Positions 1 through 7,948 of a DNA stretch of 64,000 nucleotides are shown here, piece by piece. Each line of letters starts with the position of its first letter. Positions within the stretch are counted from its first letter, which is position 1. The notes under the pieces are model-generated. The model had not been told where the DNA came from and did not search any database. It worked only from the letters and a program-made list of their open reading frames with translations. The stretch lies in contig NZ_CP080417.1 in NCBI RefSeq assembly GCF_019457535.1, positions 2,232,001-2,296,000 on the forward strand, written 5' to 3'. The DNA comes from Shewanella halotolerans (lineage in GTDB: Bacteria; Pseudomonadota; Gammaproteobacteria; Enterobacterales; Shewanellaceae). The translations under genes were made by a program, and so were the position numbers.

Positions 1-128
1 AGAAGTTGGCCAAATTTGAACGTATTGACCATCTGACGGTCGAACTCATCACTTGCCGCCAAGTAGCATGCCAAGGGGCAGAATAAGCTTAAGTTTCGAA
101 CTCTTTAAAAAGGAATTGTGCGTTAACG

Positions 129-542
129 ATGAATAATGACCTATTGAGCCACACCATAGTCGAATTTTATGAAAAGCTCTCGTCTTGGGAGATGGCCGTA
201 GTCAAGGATGCCGGCTACTCCTTACCTCAGATCCATGCCGTAGAGATTTTGGGCGGCAATGGTGACATGCGGATGAAAGAGTTGGCGGAGAAGATGGGGA
301 TCACCACAGGTACATTGACGGTGCAGATAGATAAGATGGAGCAGGCGGGTCTGGTGGCGCGTAAGGCCCACCAGCAAGACAGACGCTCGATTTTGGTTGG
401 ATTAACCCAGCAGGGTCAGGCTGTCTACAGGGAGCATGACCAATTGCACCATGGCTTGTCTGATCAACTTACCGCTAAGTTCTCCGACAGCGAACGTGAG
501 CTCTTGTTGAGTTTTTTCCAGCGCATGAACAGCGAGTTTTAA
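129..542 (+). CDS. MarR family transcriptional regulator
   Basis: 137-residue winged-helix DNA-binding protein of the MarR family. The wHTH core lies at about residues 40-100: 'MRMKELAEKMGITTGTLTVQ' is the helix-turn-helix with its recognition helix, and the following DRRS segment is the usual wing. The flanking helices would form the dimer interface. An AAGGA stretch lies upstream of the ATG and a strong terminator follows the stop. The effector and target genes cannot be read from the sequence; the neighbouring phosphoethanolamine transferase gene is separated by about 500 bp, so a regulatory link is only a guess. Confidence 0.9.
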   Translation: MNNDLLSHTIVEFYEKLSSWEMAVVKDAGYSLPQIHAVEILGGNGDMRMKELAEKMGITTGTLTVQIDKMEQAGLVARKAHQQDRRSILVGLTQQGQAVYREHDQLHHGLSDQLTAKFSDSERELLLSFFQRMNSEF

Positions 543-544
543 CC

Positions 545-592
545 CGCTACTCATGTACTGGGTGAGTAGCGTTTGTAAAAACACTTTTTTTT
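545..592 (+). terminator. Rho-independent terminator after the MarR gene
   Basis: A perfect 9-bp stem (CGCTACTCA / TGAGTAGCG, 545-553 and 563-571) with a 9-nt loop lies three bases past the MarR stop codon. It is followed by TTTG and, a few bases later, a run of eight T. Confidence 0.75.
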
Positions 593-663
593 CACTTCGG
601 GTGTGTAAACTCCCGAGTGTTACTTCAAAGTGCTAAAGCCTTGCTCGTCAATAGTCTTATGCG

Positions 664-719
664 ATTAACAACTGGCAATTAACAACTGGCAACTAGTAGC
701 TGTCAGTTAACAAATAGCC
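664..719. repeat. 14-bp degenerate tandem repeat (4 units)
   Basis: Two perfect copies of ATTAACAACTGGCA (664-677, 678-691) are followed by two diverged units of the same length (ACTAGTAGCTGTCA, GTTAACAAATAGCC). It is one of several intergenic arrays with a 13-14 bp period in this window. Confidence 0.8.
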
Positions 720-1077
720 TTTCAGCTATCACCCTTAAGTCATAGCTGTTAACAAAGGTGATCTGTGCCTGTGTTGGTAGGCGGATGGCGATTACAATTG
801 TGGCGCGGTGTGTTGATTGGTAATATTGCCGCAACATTTCTGCGCCGAGGCTATCTGAATTTTGACTAAAGGCAAATTTTTGATAGCTAATTGCTACTTC
901 GCTAAGTGCTTTGAGCATGAATTGCTTCTGACTCAGGCCTAGTTTGGTTCTGATGCGGAAGATGATGCAGAAGATGAAAAAGAAGTCTTGGCGTTAATGG
1001 ACTAACAGGCCGTTGTAACAGGCGGCTTGGTTATTTTTTTAACGTCATTTTTGGTTTATTTACAGAGAGAACACTCA

Positions 1078-2706
1078 GTGCTGTCACGCGTTAAAACCCT
1101 TTCGGCGAATCAGTTTACGCTGGTCACCGCCTTATTTTATGTTGGCATATTTAATATTCCGCTGTTTCAGATCGTTAAGCAGGGTATAGAAAAACAAGCC
1201 GAGGTTAATTACCTCTTCATCGCCACCATTCCGCTATTTCTTATCTTCGCGTTAAGCTTCATCTTCTCGCTTTTTTCGGTTAAGTATCTACTTAAACCGT
1301 TTTTTATCATCGTTACTCTGATCTCTTCCAGCGTGTTTTTCGCGGCGCTGCAATATGGCGTCGTGTTCGATTATGGCATGATTGAAAACACAGTGCAGAC
1401 CAACAGCGCCGAGGCCTTAACCTATCTTAACTGGTCATCAATTTTAAACTTTACCCTGACCGGATTGTTGCCGGCGCTGCTGATCTTAAAGGCCGATATC
1501 GTCTACAAGCCTTTTGTCAAAGAGCTGCTGCATAAGCTTGCCTTTATGTTCGCCATGCTTGCCGGCATCGCGGTGATTGGCTTCTTCTATTATCAAAACT
1601 ATGTCGCCTTTGGTCGTAACAACGATCAGATGAAGCGCTACATAGTCCCTACCTATGCCATCGGATCTATGATCAAGTATGTCAAGGTTAACTATTTCCA
1701 GGAACCGCTGGTCTATAAGGTGCAGGGCAAAGATGCCAAGAACCAGACCCTAGATCATAACGGCAAGCCTAATCTGGTGGTGGTTGTGGTCGGCGAGACC
1801 GCCAGGGCCCATAACTATGAGTATTATGGCTATGACAAGCCAACCAACGCCCATACCAAGGCCTATGACATGATAGCTTTTAAAGATACCGAGTCATGCG
1901 GCACGGCGACCGCGGTGTCACTGCCTTGTATGTTCTCGAGTATGGATAGAGAAGATTACGACGCGCGCCAGGCACGGGCCCAGGACACGGCCATGGACGT
2001 GCTGGATCACGCCGGTATCTCGCTTAACTGGCTGGATAATGACAGTGGCTGCAAGGGCGTGTGTGACCGCGTTACACACATCAACATAGATCTCAATAGC
2101 GACCCAGAGCTCTGCGATGGTCACTACTGCTACGATCAGGTGCTGCTGAATGAACTCGATAAGCGGCTTGCCGAAGGTGTCAGCCAAGATACCCTTATCG
2201 TGCTGCACATCATAGGGTCACACGGCCCGACTTACTATTTGCGCTACCCAGAAGCCCATCGCAAGTTTGTGCCCGATTGTCAGCGTAGCGACATCCAAAA
2301 CTGCAGCGATGAAGAGCTGATGAATACCTATGACAACACCATCTTGTATTCCGACTATATTATCGCTCAGGTGATCTCACGCCTCGAGGCGCAGCAGAAC
2401 AAAGCCGACACTGCCTTGCTCTATGTGTCCGACCACGGCGAGTCGCTGGGGGAGAGTGGCATGTACCTTCATGGTGCGCCTTACGCCATTGCGCCGGATG
2501 AGCAGATCAAGATCCCTATGTTAGCCTGGCTCTCAGCGGATTTTGCCTCCGACAATGGTTTAGACAAGCAGTGTCTGCGTGAATATGCCACCAAGGGCGG
2601 CTTCTCCCACGATAACCTCTTCTCCAGCTTGCTCGGGTTGATGAACGTATCGACCGAGGTGTATCGCAAGGAAATGGATCTGTTTGCGACGTGCCGGGTA
2701 AAATAG
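1078..2706 (+). CDS. eptA: Lipid A phosphoethanolamine transferase (EptA family)
   Basis: Inner-membrane enzyme that moves phosphoethanolamine from phosphatidylethanolamine to lipid A, lowering surface charge and affinity for cationic peptides. 542 residues with the GTG start chosen here, matching the family length; this start has AGAGAGA 7 nt upstream, whereas the frame opens earlier at a TTG (1027) without a ribosome binding site. Five hydrophobic segments fill the first ~190 residues, then the periplasmic alkaline-phosphatase-like domain with VVGETAR, the catalytic-threonine motif SCGTATAVS (about residues 273-281), several cysteine pairs that would form disulphides, and VSDHGESLGE near the C terminus. 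No two-component regulator lies next to it. Which lipid A phosphate it modifies is not determinable here. Confidence 0.93.
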   Translation: MLSRVKTLSANQFTLVTALFYVGIFNIPLFQIVKQGIEKQAEVNYLFIATIPLFLIFALSFIFSLFSVKYLLKPFFIIVTLISSSVFFAALQYGVVFDYGMIENTVQTNSAEALTYLNWSSILNFTLTGLLPALLILKADIVYKPFVKELLHKLAFMFAMLAGIAVIGFFYYQNYVAFGRNNDQMKRYIVPTYAIGSMIKYVKVNYFQEPLVYKVQGKDAKNQTLDHNGKPNLVVVVVGETARAHNYEYYGYDKPTNAHTKAYDMIAFKDTESCGTATAVSLPCMFSSMDREDYDARQARAQDTAMDVLDHAGISLNWLDNDSGCKGVCDRVTHINIDLNSDPELCDGHYCYDQVLLNELDKRLAEGVSQDTLIVLHIIGSHGPTYYLRYPEAHRKFVPDCQRSDIQNCSDEELMNTYDNTILYSDYIIAQVISRLEAQQNKADTALLYVSDHGESLGESGMYLHGAPYAIAPDEQIKIPMLAWLSADFASDNGLDKQCLREYATKGGFSHDNLFSSLLGLMNVSTEVYRKEMDLFATCRVK

Positions 2707-2840
2707 TGGTTTGTAACATAAAAACAACAAAAAGAGCTGGTAAGGCTTAAAATTTTCGTTATTGTAGAGATTGCGCCTTCATTCACTAAGGTACTCGGAT
2801 GAAGGCGCCTAGTGTGCACTAGTGTTTCTCTAATAATAAA

Positions 2841-3884
2841 ATGGCGAAAATCTCTATGAATTTGGCTAAACAACTTACCGAGACCGAACTTTCCGCTAAA
2901 ATTCTCAGGCATGCCGTTCCGCGCATGTCTGAACTCAATATCCCAGTAACCCCAGATAATTATGCCGTTTGGTATGAGTATTTCCGTGGGGTCAATCTGG
3001 ATCTTAAGCGCGCCATCGACACCCTGGTGGCCAGCCGCGCCCAGTTTACCACCGAGGTCAATGCCGACCTCTATAACAGCTTCATTCGCGAGCAGTCACC
3101 CGAAGTGATCGAGAATGTGCAGATAGAGACGCAGATCTTAATCAATAATTTTATGACCCGTTTATCCGAGGTCACTGCAGGTACGGCGCAATTTAACCTC
3201 AGCCTGACCACCTTTCAGCAGAACATCAGCCAGGACCCAGACCCTAAGACCCTCGAGCGCCTGGTCGATACCCTGGCCGAAGAGGTGTCTCAGGTGGTGA
3301 TCAGCAATCGTCAGATGGAAGCGAATCTGAAGACGATGAATCAGGAGGTTGCTGCCCTAAAGGCAGAGATGGAAGATCTCAATATTGCCGTGATGACAGA
3401 TCAGCTTACCTCGCTGCGTAATCGCCGCGCCTTCGATGAGGAGGTGCTGGGTCATATTCAACGATTTAGAAGAGAGCAGCGCCTTAGCAGCTTGCTGCTG
3501 GTCGATATCGACAACTTTAAGCAGTTTAATGACACCCACGGTCACCTGGTGGGAGACAAGGTACTTGCCTATATCGCATTGGCGTTAAAGCAAGGGGTGA
3601 AGGGGGATGACTTTGTCGCGCGTTACGGCGGCGAAGAGTTTGTGATCCTGCTGCCCGATACCGAGCACTCTGGTGCAATGGTGGTGGCCGAGCAGCTTAG
3701 GGCACGTATCGCCGAGCGCCATCTAAGCATAGGCAAAGATAAGAAGCTATCACTTGGGGCGATCACCGTCTCCATCGGGGTGGCGACACTGCGCCACGAT
3801 GACGACAGAGAGTCTTATCTGGTGCGCGCCGATGAAGCCCTATATAGAGCCAAGTCGGCGGGCCGCAACTGTGTGAAGGGCTAA
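2841..3884 (+). CDS. Diguanylate cyclase (GGDEF domain)
   Basis: 347-residue soluble protein that should make cyclic di-GMP from two GTP. The N-terminal ~175 residues are predicted helical with a long coiled coil (about 145-182) but match no sensor domain I recognise; the opening with MNLAKQLTETEL and the segment 'PVTPDNYAVWYEYFRG' recurs in many Shewanella and Vibrio cyclases. The GGDEF domain occupies about 183-345 with the substrate motif DNFKQFNDTHGH and the active site GGEEF at 263-267. The position of the inhibitory RxxD site reads KGDD, so product inhibition may be weaker. No transmembrane segment. It is monocistronic as far as can be seen. Confidence 0.93.
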   Translation: MAKISMNLAKQLTETELSAKILRHAVPRMSELNIPVTPDNYAVWYEYFRGVNLDLKRAIDTLVASRAQFTTEVNADLYNSFIREQSPEVIENVQIETQILINNFMTRLSEVTAGTAQFNLSLTTFQQNISQDPDPKTLERLVDTLAEEVSQVVISNRQMEANLKTMNQEVAALKAEMEDLNIAVMTDQLTSLRNRRAFDEEVLGHIQRFRREQRLSSLLLVDIDNFKQFNDTHGHLVGDKVLAYIALALKQGVKGDDFVARYGGEEFVILLPDTEHSGAMVVAEQLRARIAERHLSIGKDKKLSLGAITVSIGVATLRHDDDRESYLVRADEALYRAKSAGRNCVKG

Positions 3885-3986
3885 CTCAGTAAAGCGCTAG
3901 CCTTGCTGTCAGCGGCAGTTTAAAGCAGATGTTAGCCGCTAAGCATGTTCGGTAAACAAGCTCAGCGCATAAGCTGGGCGTACCAG

Positions 3987-6689
3987 CTAGTCTTGTTTCG
4001 GCTTGAGGGGCATGTCCATCTTGATCAGGTGCTCCTCCATGTCGAAGGTCACACTAAAGCCCAATTTCTTCGCCAGGCTTGCCATGTTGCGGTTTTCAAA
4101 CATGGTGAAGCCAGTAAGCACCTCAGTGTCATTGGCCTTGTAATAGGCGATCAATTTTTCCAGTAATAGTTTACCTATGCCTATCCCCTGATGATCGCTG
4201 CGCACCGCCATGGCAAACTCGGCCTCGGTATTGTCGGGGTCTATAGAAGCCCTCACGGCGCCTAAAGTAATATCATCGCCATCGGCACCCTTAGTGGTAG
4301 CGATAAAGGCCATCTCCCTGGCGTAGTCAATCTGTGTCAGTACCGCCATCTCTTCATGGGTCATCTTAGAGCGCACGCCAAAATAGCGTTTATATCTGTC
4401 TTCGTCAGAGAGGGAGTTATCAAAAGCCAGATGCTTAGGCTCATCTTCCGGCAAAATAGGCCTTAGCATGATCTCGAGGCCGTTTTTCAATACCGCATGT
4501 TCTTCAAGCTCCTTAGGGTAGGGGCAAATCGCCAGGCGGTTGGTATTGTCCTGGGCATTGGCATTGAGCTGAATATTCACATCTAACAGGGTGATCTGCT
4601 CACCGGCGCACAACACAGGGTTAAGATCTAAGCCCGCGATCTCGGGGCAATCTATGATGAGATGGGAGATCTGGGTGAGCATGACGCACAGGGCGTTCAT
4701 GTCTAAGCCCAGCGGCAGATGCCTGTCTTTGAGCTTGTGAGTCTTCAGCGCCTGGATCACCATGTAGCGGGCCAGGGTCATATTCAGTGGCGGCAGGGCG
4801 ACCGCCGCATCTGTGGTGGGCTGCCACTCGGAGCCGCCTTCACCAAGCAGAATCGCCGGGCCGAATACGGGATCGTGTGTCACCGCGACGCGGATCTCCT
4901 GGGTGCCGGCAGTGAGCGCCATCTTCTGCACTATCAGCCCCTGGATGTCGGCGTCCTGGTTGAGCGAATGTACCCGCCCGACCATGGCATCGGCGGCCTG
5001 TAACACCTCTTGATGGGAGGTGAGATTAAGCATGACGCCGTGGACATCGGATTTATGGTGAATATCCGGTGACTGCACCTTGAGGGCGACGGGATAGCCT
5101 ATCTGCTCGGCGATTTCAGCGGCGCGCTCGGCACTGGCGGCAAAATGCGTCTCTATGGTGTTTAGCCCGTATGCCCTGAGGATGGCACTTGCCTCGTGGG
5201 TCTCGATCACCTGCTTGTTGTCGGCAATCGCCCGTTGCAGCAAAGAGCGCGCAAGTTGGGCATCGGTTGGAATATTATCCGGGATAGATTGCGGTACTTC
5301 CTGCAGCAATTTTTGGTTACGTCTGTATTCCACCATGTGCATGAAGGCGCCAACCGCACCTTCTGGCGTGCGATAAGTCGGCACCCCGGCGCGGTTAAAG
5401 TGTTTACGGGCCTGGTAGGCCGAGTCTTCGCCGCTCCAGTTGGTGAGCACATTAACCTTGTGACGCCTTGGATGTTTTGAGACGAGCTCTATAATGCTGT
5501 CGGCGATCTCTATGCTATCGCCGAGGGCAGAAGGTGAGTGCAGCACCAAGATGGCATCGGCTACATCGGCGTTCATCAGAATATCCAGGCTCTTCGTATA
5601 ACGCTTGGCATCGGCGTCGCCTCCGATGTCTACTGGGTTTTGCCCGGACCAGGTATCGGGTAGCAAGGCGTTAAGTTTGTCGAAGGTATCATCATCTAAG
5701 GTGGCGGCTTTACCGCCGCCGAGAATTAGCTGATCCAGGCCTAATACGGCGGGGCCGCCGCCATTACTGAGTATGGCCAAACGCTCGCCTTGCAGGGGCG
5801 CCGAGTGGGCCAGGGTTTCTACCGCGGCGAAAAGCTCCACCAAATCGTTTACCCTCAGCATACCCGCGCGTCTGAAGGCGGCCTCGTAGACGGCGTCGTT
5901 ACCTACTTCTCCGCCTGTGTGAAGCTTTGCGGCTGTGGTGCCCTCCAGGCTTCGACCCGATTTGATCACTAATATCGGCTTGTTCCGTGCTGCAGCGCGG
6001 GCGGCAGAGAGGAAATGGCGCTTCTCGTTGACAGAGTCAATGTAGAGCATGATCGCCGTAGTACGCGAGTCTCGCCCGAGAAAGTCCAGCAACTCGTCGA
6101 AATCGATATCTGTGGCATCGCCCAGGGAGATAAAGGAGGAGAAGCCAATTCCCTTGTTGTTGGCCCAGTCCAGGACCGTGGTGCAGATGGCGGCAGACTG
6201 GGAGACAAATGCGATTTTGCCGGGCAGGGCGCTGGTGTGTGCCAGGCTGGCATTGAGCCCCAAATTGGGCAACATCATCCCCAGGCTGTTGGGGCCGAGG
6301 ATACGCATGCCGTAGCGTTTGGCGTGGGCGCGGGTCAGCGTCAGTAGATTCTGGCCCTCTTCATCGAGCTGATTGGCCATGCCGGAAGCATTGATAATCG
6401 CTACCTTGCAGCCAAATTGGGCGAGACGTTCGACGATTGCGGGGACGCGGCTGGCTGCGGTGCAGATGATGGCCAGATCTGGCTTAAGCGGCAGGGCTTC
6501 GATATTGGGGTAGGCTAGCACGCCCATCACGGCATCGTATTTTGGCGTGACCGGCATGATAGGCCCGGAAAACCCGCTGGAGAGCAGGTTGCGCATTACA
6601 ACATTGCCGGCGCGCTTGGCGCCGTTAGAGGCTCCAATGATGGCCACCGACTTAGGTTTAAATAGGGTGTGTAATGTACGCTGGCTCAT
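3987..6689 (-). CDS. pat: Pat-type protein: ADP-forming acyl-CoA synthetase-like module fused to GNAT acetyltransferase
   Basis: 900-residue protein with the architecture of the Pat/YfiQ protein lysine acetyltransferases, which in enterics acetylate and silence acetyl-CoA synthetase. Order of domains: CoA-binding Rossmann domain (about 8-130), succinyl-CoA-ligase-like domain (about 150-300), ATP-grasp domain (about 490-700) and C-terminal GNAT (about 735-890) with acetyl-CoA loop DHQGIGIGK. The sequence LHTGGEVGND puts a histidine at residue 257, where ADP-forming synthetases carry the phosphorylated histidine (SHTG motif). ATG start; transcribed towards the diguanylate cyclase gene. Real acetyltransferase activity and targets are inferred from family. 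Confidence 0.9.
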   Translation of the reverse strand: MSQRTLHTLFKPKSVAIIGASNGAKRAGNVVMRNLLSSGFSGPIMPVTPKYDAVMGVLAYPNIEALPLKPDLAIICTAASRVPAIVERLAQFGCKVAIINASGMANQLDEEGQNLLTLTRAHAKRYGMRILGPNSLGMMLPNLGLNASLAHTSALPGKIAFVSQSAAICTTVLDWANNKGIGFSSFISLGDATDIDFDELLDFLGRDSRTTAIMLYIDSVNEKRHFLSAARAAARNKPILVIKSGRSLEGTTAAKLHTGGEVGNDAVYEAAFRRAGMLRVNDLVELFAAVETLAHSAPLQGERLAILSNGGGPAVLGLDQLILGGGKAATLDDDTFDKLNALLPDTWSGQNPVDIGGDADAKRYTKSLDILMNADVADAILVLHSPSALGDSIEIADSIIELVSKHPRRHKVNVLTNWSGEDSAYQARKHFNRAGVPTYRTPEGAVGAFMHMVEYRRNQKLLQEVPQSIPDNIPTDAQLARSLLQRAIADNKQVIETHEASAILRAYGLNTIETHFAASAERAAEIAEQIGYPVALKVQSPDIHHKSDVHGVMLNLTSHQEVLQAADAMVGRVHSLNQDADIQGLIVQKMALTAGTQEIRVAVTHDPVFGPAILLGEGGSEWQPTTDAAVALPPLNMTLARYMVIQALKTHKLKDRHLPLGLDMNALCVMLTQISHLIIDCPEIAGLDLNPVLCAGEQITLLDVNIQLNANAQDNTNRLAICPYPKELEEHAVLKNGLEIMLRPILPEDEPKHLAFDNSLSDEDRYKRYFGVRSKMTHEEMAVLTQIDYAREMAFIATTKGADGDDITLGAVRASIDPDNTEAEFAMAVRSDHQGIGIGKLLLEKLIAYYKANDTEVLTGFTMFENRNMASLAKKLGFSVTFDMEEHLIKMDMPLKPKQD

Positions 6690-6820
6690 TCCCGGCTCCT
6701 GTTGTCACTCGCCAGCAAACAGTGTACCTCAGTTGTACTTTTTTTCTCTAGGATTTTAGTAGGATAAGCAGCGTTTACCACTCCCATCATCTGGGCTACA
6801 CAGCTTGCAACACTTTGACA

Positions 6821-6840
6821 TCAAGGGTTAACAACCTTGA
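6821..6840. promoter_or_regulatory. Candidate operator palindrome
   Basis: TCAAGG at 6821-6826 and CCTTGA at 6835-6840 form an inverted repeat around GTTAACAA. It sits between the divergent pat-like gene (starts 6689) and the DUF3718 gene (starts 6983). The binding protein is unknown; the size fits a dimeric repressor. Confidence 0.35.
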
Positions 6841-6982
6841 CGCGGTTTTTGGGCTTTACTTGAGGGGATCTGATGCGCCGAGGCGACTGGCAATGCAATG
6901 AGATGCAGACCTAAGTGCCTTTGCGGATCGGCAATAAAAAGGTATCGCGGTGCCTTTATCAATAAGGCTTAAGGAGTTGAAG

Positions 6983-7426
6983 ATGAAAACAGGGGCGTTT
7001 GTATCTATCGGTGTAGCTGTTACGGCTTTAGGTTTAGGCTTGAGTTCTCAGCTGGCAGTGGCTGAAGAGGCAGCAGCCGCTGCTAATACCAGCACTAACA
7101 CCAATGCCAATTATAGATTTGTGGCGCAGGACAGTAGTGCCGAGACCAAGATCTGTATCGCGGCAGGTAGCGATAACAGTTCGGCGTTAAAGCGTAAACT
7201 GGTTAACTATGACCATAACATGCGCTTCGGGGTAAATAGCATCTCCTGCAATGGCGTGAGTCTGGCACAGTTTGCCCACCAGTATCAGGCATCACAAAGC
7301 TTTCAGTTTCTCGAGCGTCACTCCTCGATCGCCAATCGAGTGAAAACCAAGGTGAGTATTACCGATCTTGCCAGCAATAGATCCGGCGGTGGTGAACCAA
7401 TTGTGGTGATGGTGAGTGCAAAGTAG
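6983..7426 (+). CDS. Exported DUF3718 protein
   Basis: 147-residue small secreted protein. The ATG at 6983 is chosen because AAGGAG (6971-6976) precedes it at a good distance and it opens a clean signal peptide: MKTGAF, a hydrophobic core ending in LSSQLAVAEE, then an Ala/Asn/Thr-rich linker. The mature part has the DUF3718 features: YRFVAQD, one cysteine in ETKICIAAGSD and a second in ISCNGVSLAQFA, which could form one disulphide. The family occurs in Shewanella and relatives and has no known function. The 33 bp upstream in frame (from 6950) are not needed. Confidence 0.8.
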   Translation: MKTGAFVSIGVAVTALGLGLSSQLAVAEEAAAAANTSTNTNANYRFVAQDSSAETKICIAAGSDNSSALKRKLVNYDHNMRFGVNSISCNGVSLAQFAHQYQASQSFQFLERHSSIANRVKTKVSITDLASNRSGGGEPIVVMVSAK

Positions 7427-7495
7427 GTGAGTGGCTAGCGACGGTGTCGGGGCAATAGATGTGAGAGCGAGCAGGTAATAGCAGGAAGCAGGCAT

Positions 7496-7520
7496 AAAAA
7501 AACCAGCTTGCGCTGGCTGA
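7496..7520 (-). terminator. Terminator of the tRNA-Val pair
   Basis: Read on the minus strand, GCCAGC-GCAA-GCTGG is followed by a run of seven T. It lies 14 bp past the last tRNA-Val. Confidence 0.75.
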
Positions 7521-7533
7521 TATTTTTACAAGA

Positions 7534-7610
7534 TGGTACAACCGAGTGGATTCGAACCACCGACCCCCACCATGTCAAGGTGGTGCTCTAACCAACTGAG
7601 CTACGGTTGT
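7534..7610 (-). tRNA. tRNA-Val (GAC)
   Basis: 77 nt with CCA encoded. Acceptor arms ACAACCG/CGGTTGT, D-arm TAGCTCAGTTGGTTAGAGC, anticodon stem-loop CCACCTTGACATGGTGG with anticodon GAC, and T-arm with GGTTCGAATCC. Sequence identical to the copy at 7631-7707. Confidence 0.97.
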
Positions 7611-7630
7611 ACTGTTATCTCTTGTAAAAT

Positions 7631-7707
7631 TGGTACAACCGAGTGGATTCGAACCACCGACCCCCACCATGTCAAGGTGGTGCTCTAACCAACTGAGCTA
7701 CGGTTGT
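7631..7707 (-). tRNA. tRNA-Val (GAC), second identical copy
   Basis: 77 nt, same sequence as the downstream copy, separated from it by 20 bp; the two form one transcription unit read leftwards from the promoter at 7751-7780. Confidence 0.97.
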
Positions 7708-7750
7708 ACTGCTTTACTGTTCACGACCTCTCGGCCAGCGAACGAGCGCT

Positions 7751-7780
7751 ATATTACGAGGGATGTGATGTGAGTTGCAA
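7751..7780 (-). promoter_or_regulatory. Sigma-70 promoter of the tRNA-Val unit
   Basis: On the minus strand TTGCAA (7775-7780), an 18-bp spacer and TAATAT (7751-7756), followed by a GC-rich discriminator as is usual for stable-RNA promoters. Confidence 0.6.
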
Positions 7781-7882
7781 GTAAAAAATCGTAATTTTTC
7801 AATCAAGCGGTGATTTGCTGCGCAACTTGATCTTTTTAACGCCAAAGCGTCGTTATATTCGGCAAAGCGTTTAAATAAAGAT

Positions 7883-7937
7883 ACAGGCAAGATGATGATT
7901 ATTTAGCTAAACATGAGCTAAACATCACCTTGCCTGT
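7883..7937. repeat. Nested inverted repeat behind norM
   Basis: Arms ACAGGCAAGATGATG (7883-7897) and CATCACCTTGCCTGT (7923-7937) pair at 14 of 15 positions. Inside them TTTAGCT (7902-7908) and AGCTAAA (7916-7922) form a second 7-bp stem around a 7-nt loop. It lies 11 bp past the norM stop; without a T run it is either an atypical terminator or an RNA 3' end stabiliser. Confidence 0.7.
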
Positions 7938-7948
7938 GTTGATCTTGG

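Larger units (their letters stand above)
543..1077. other. Gap without a convincing gene
   Basis: This 535-bp gap holds the MarR terminator, a 14-bp tandem repeat array (664-719) and otherwise unexplained sequence. A 71-codon frame on the minus strand (918 to 703) has an ATG but no ribosome binding site and no recognisable family. On the plus strand 948-1004 reads as a short acidic tail (EDDAEDEKEVLALMD) ending in TAA with a stop shortly before it, which could be the remnant of a decayed gene. Neither is strong enough to call. Confidence 0.5.

Noticed and set aside
703..918. 71-codon frame on the minus strand after the MarR gene
   Set aside because: No ribosome binding site, no family resemblance, overlaps a tandem repeat; kept only as a note in the gap entry.
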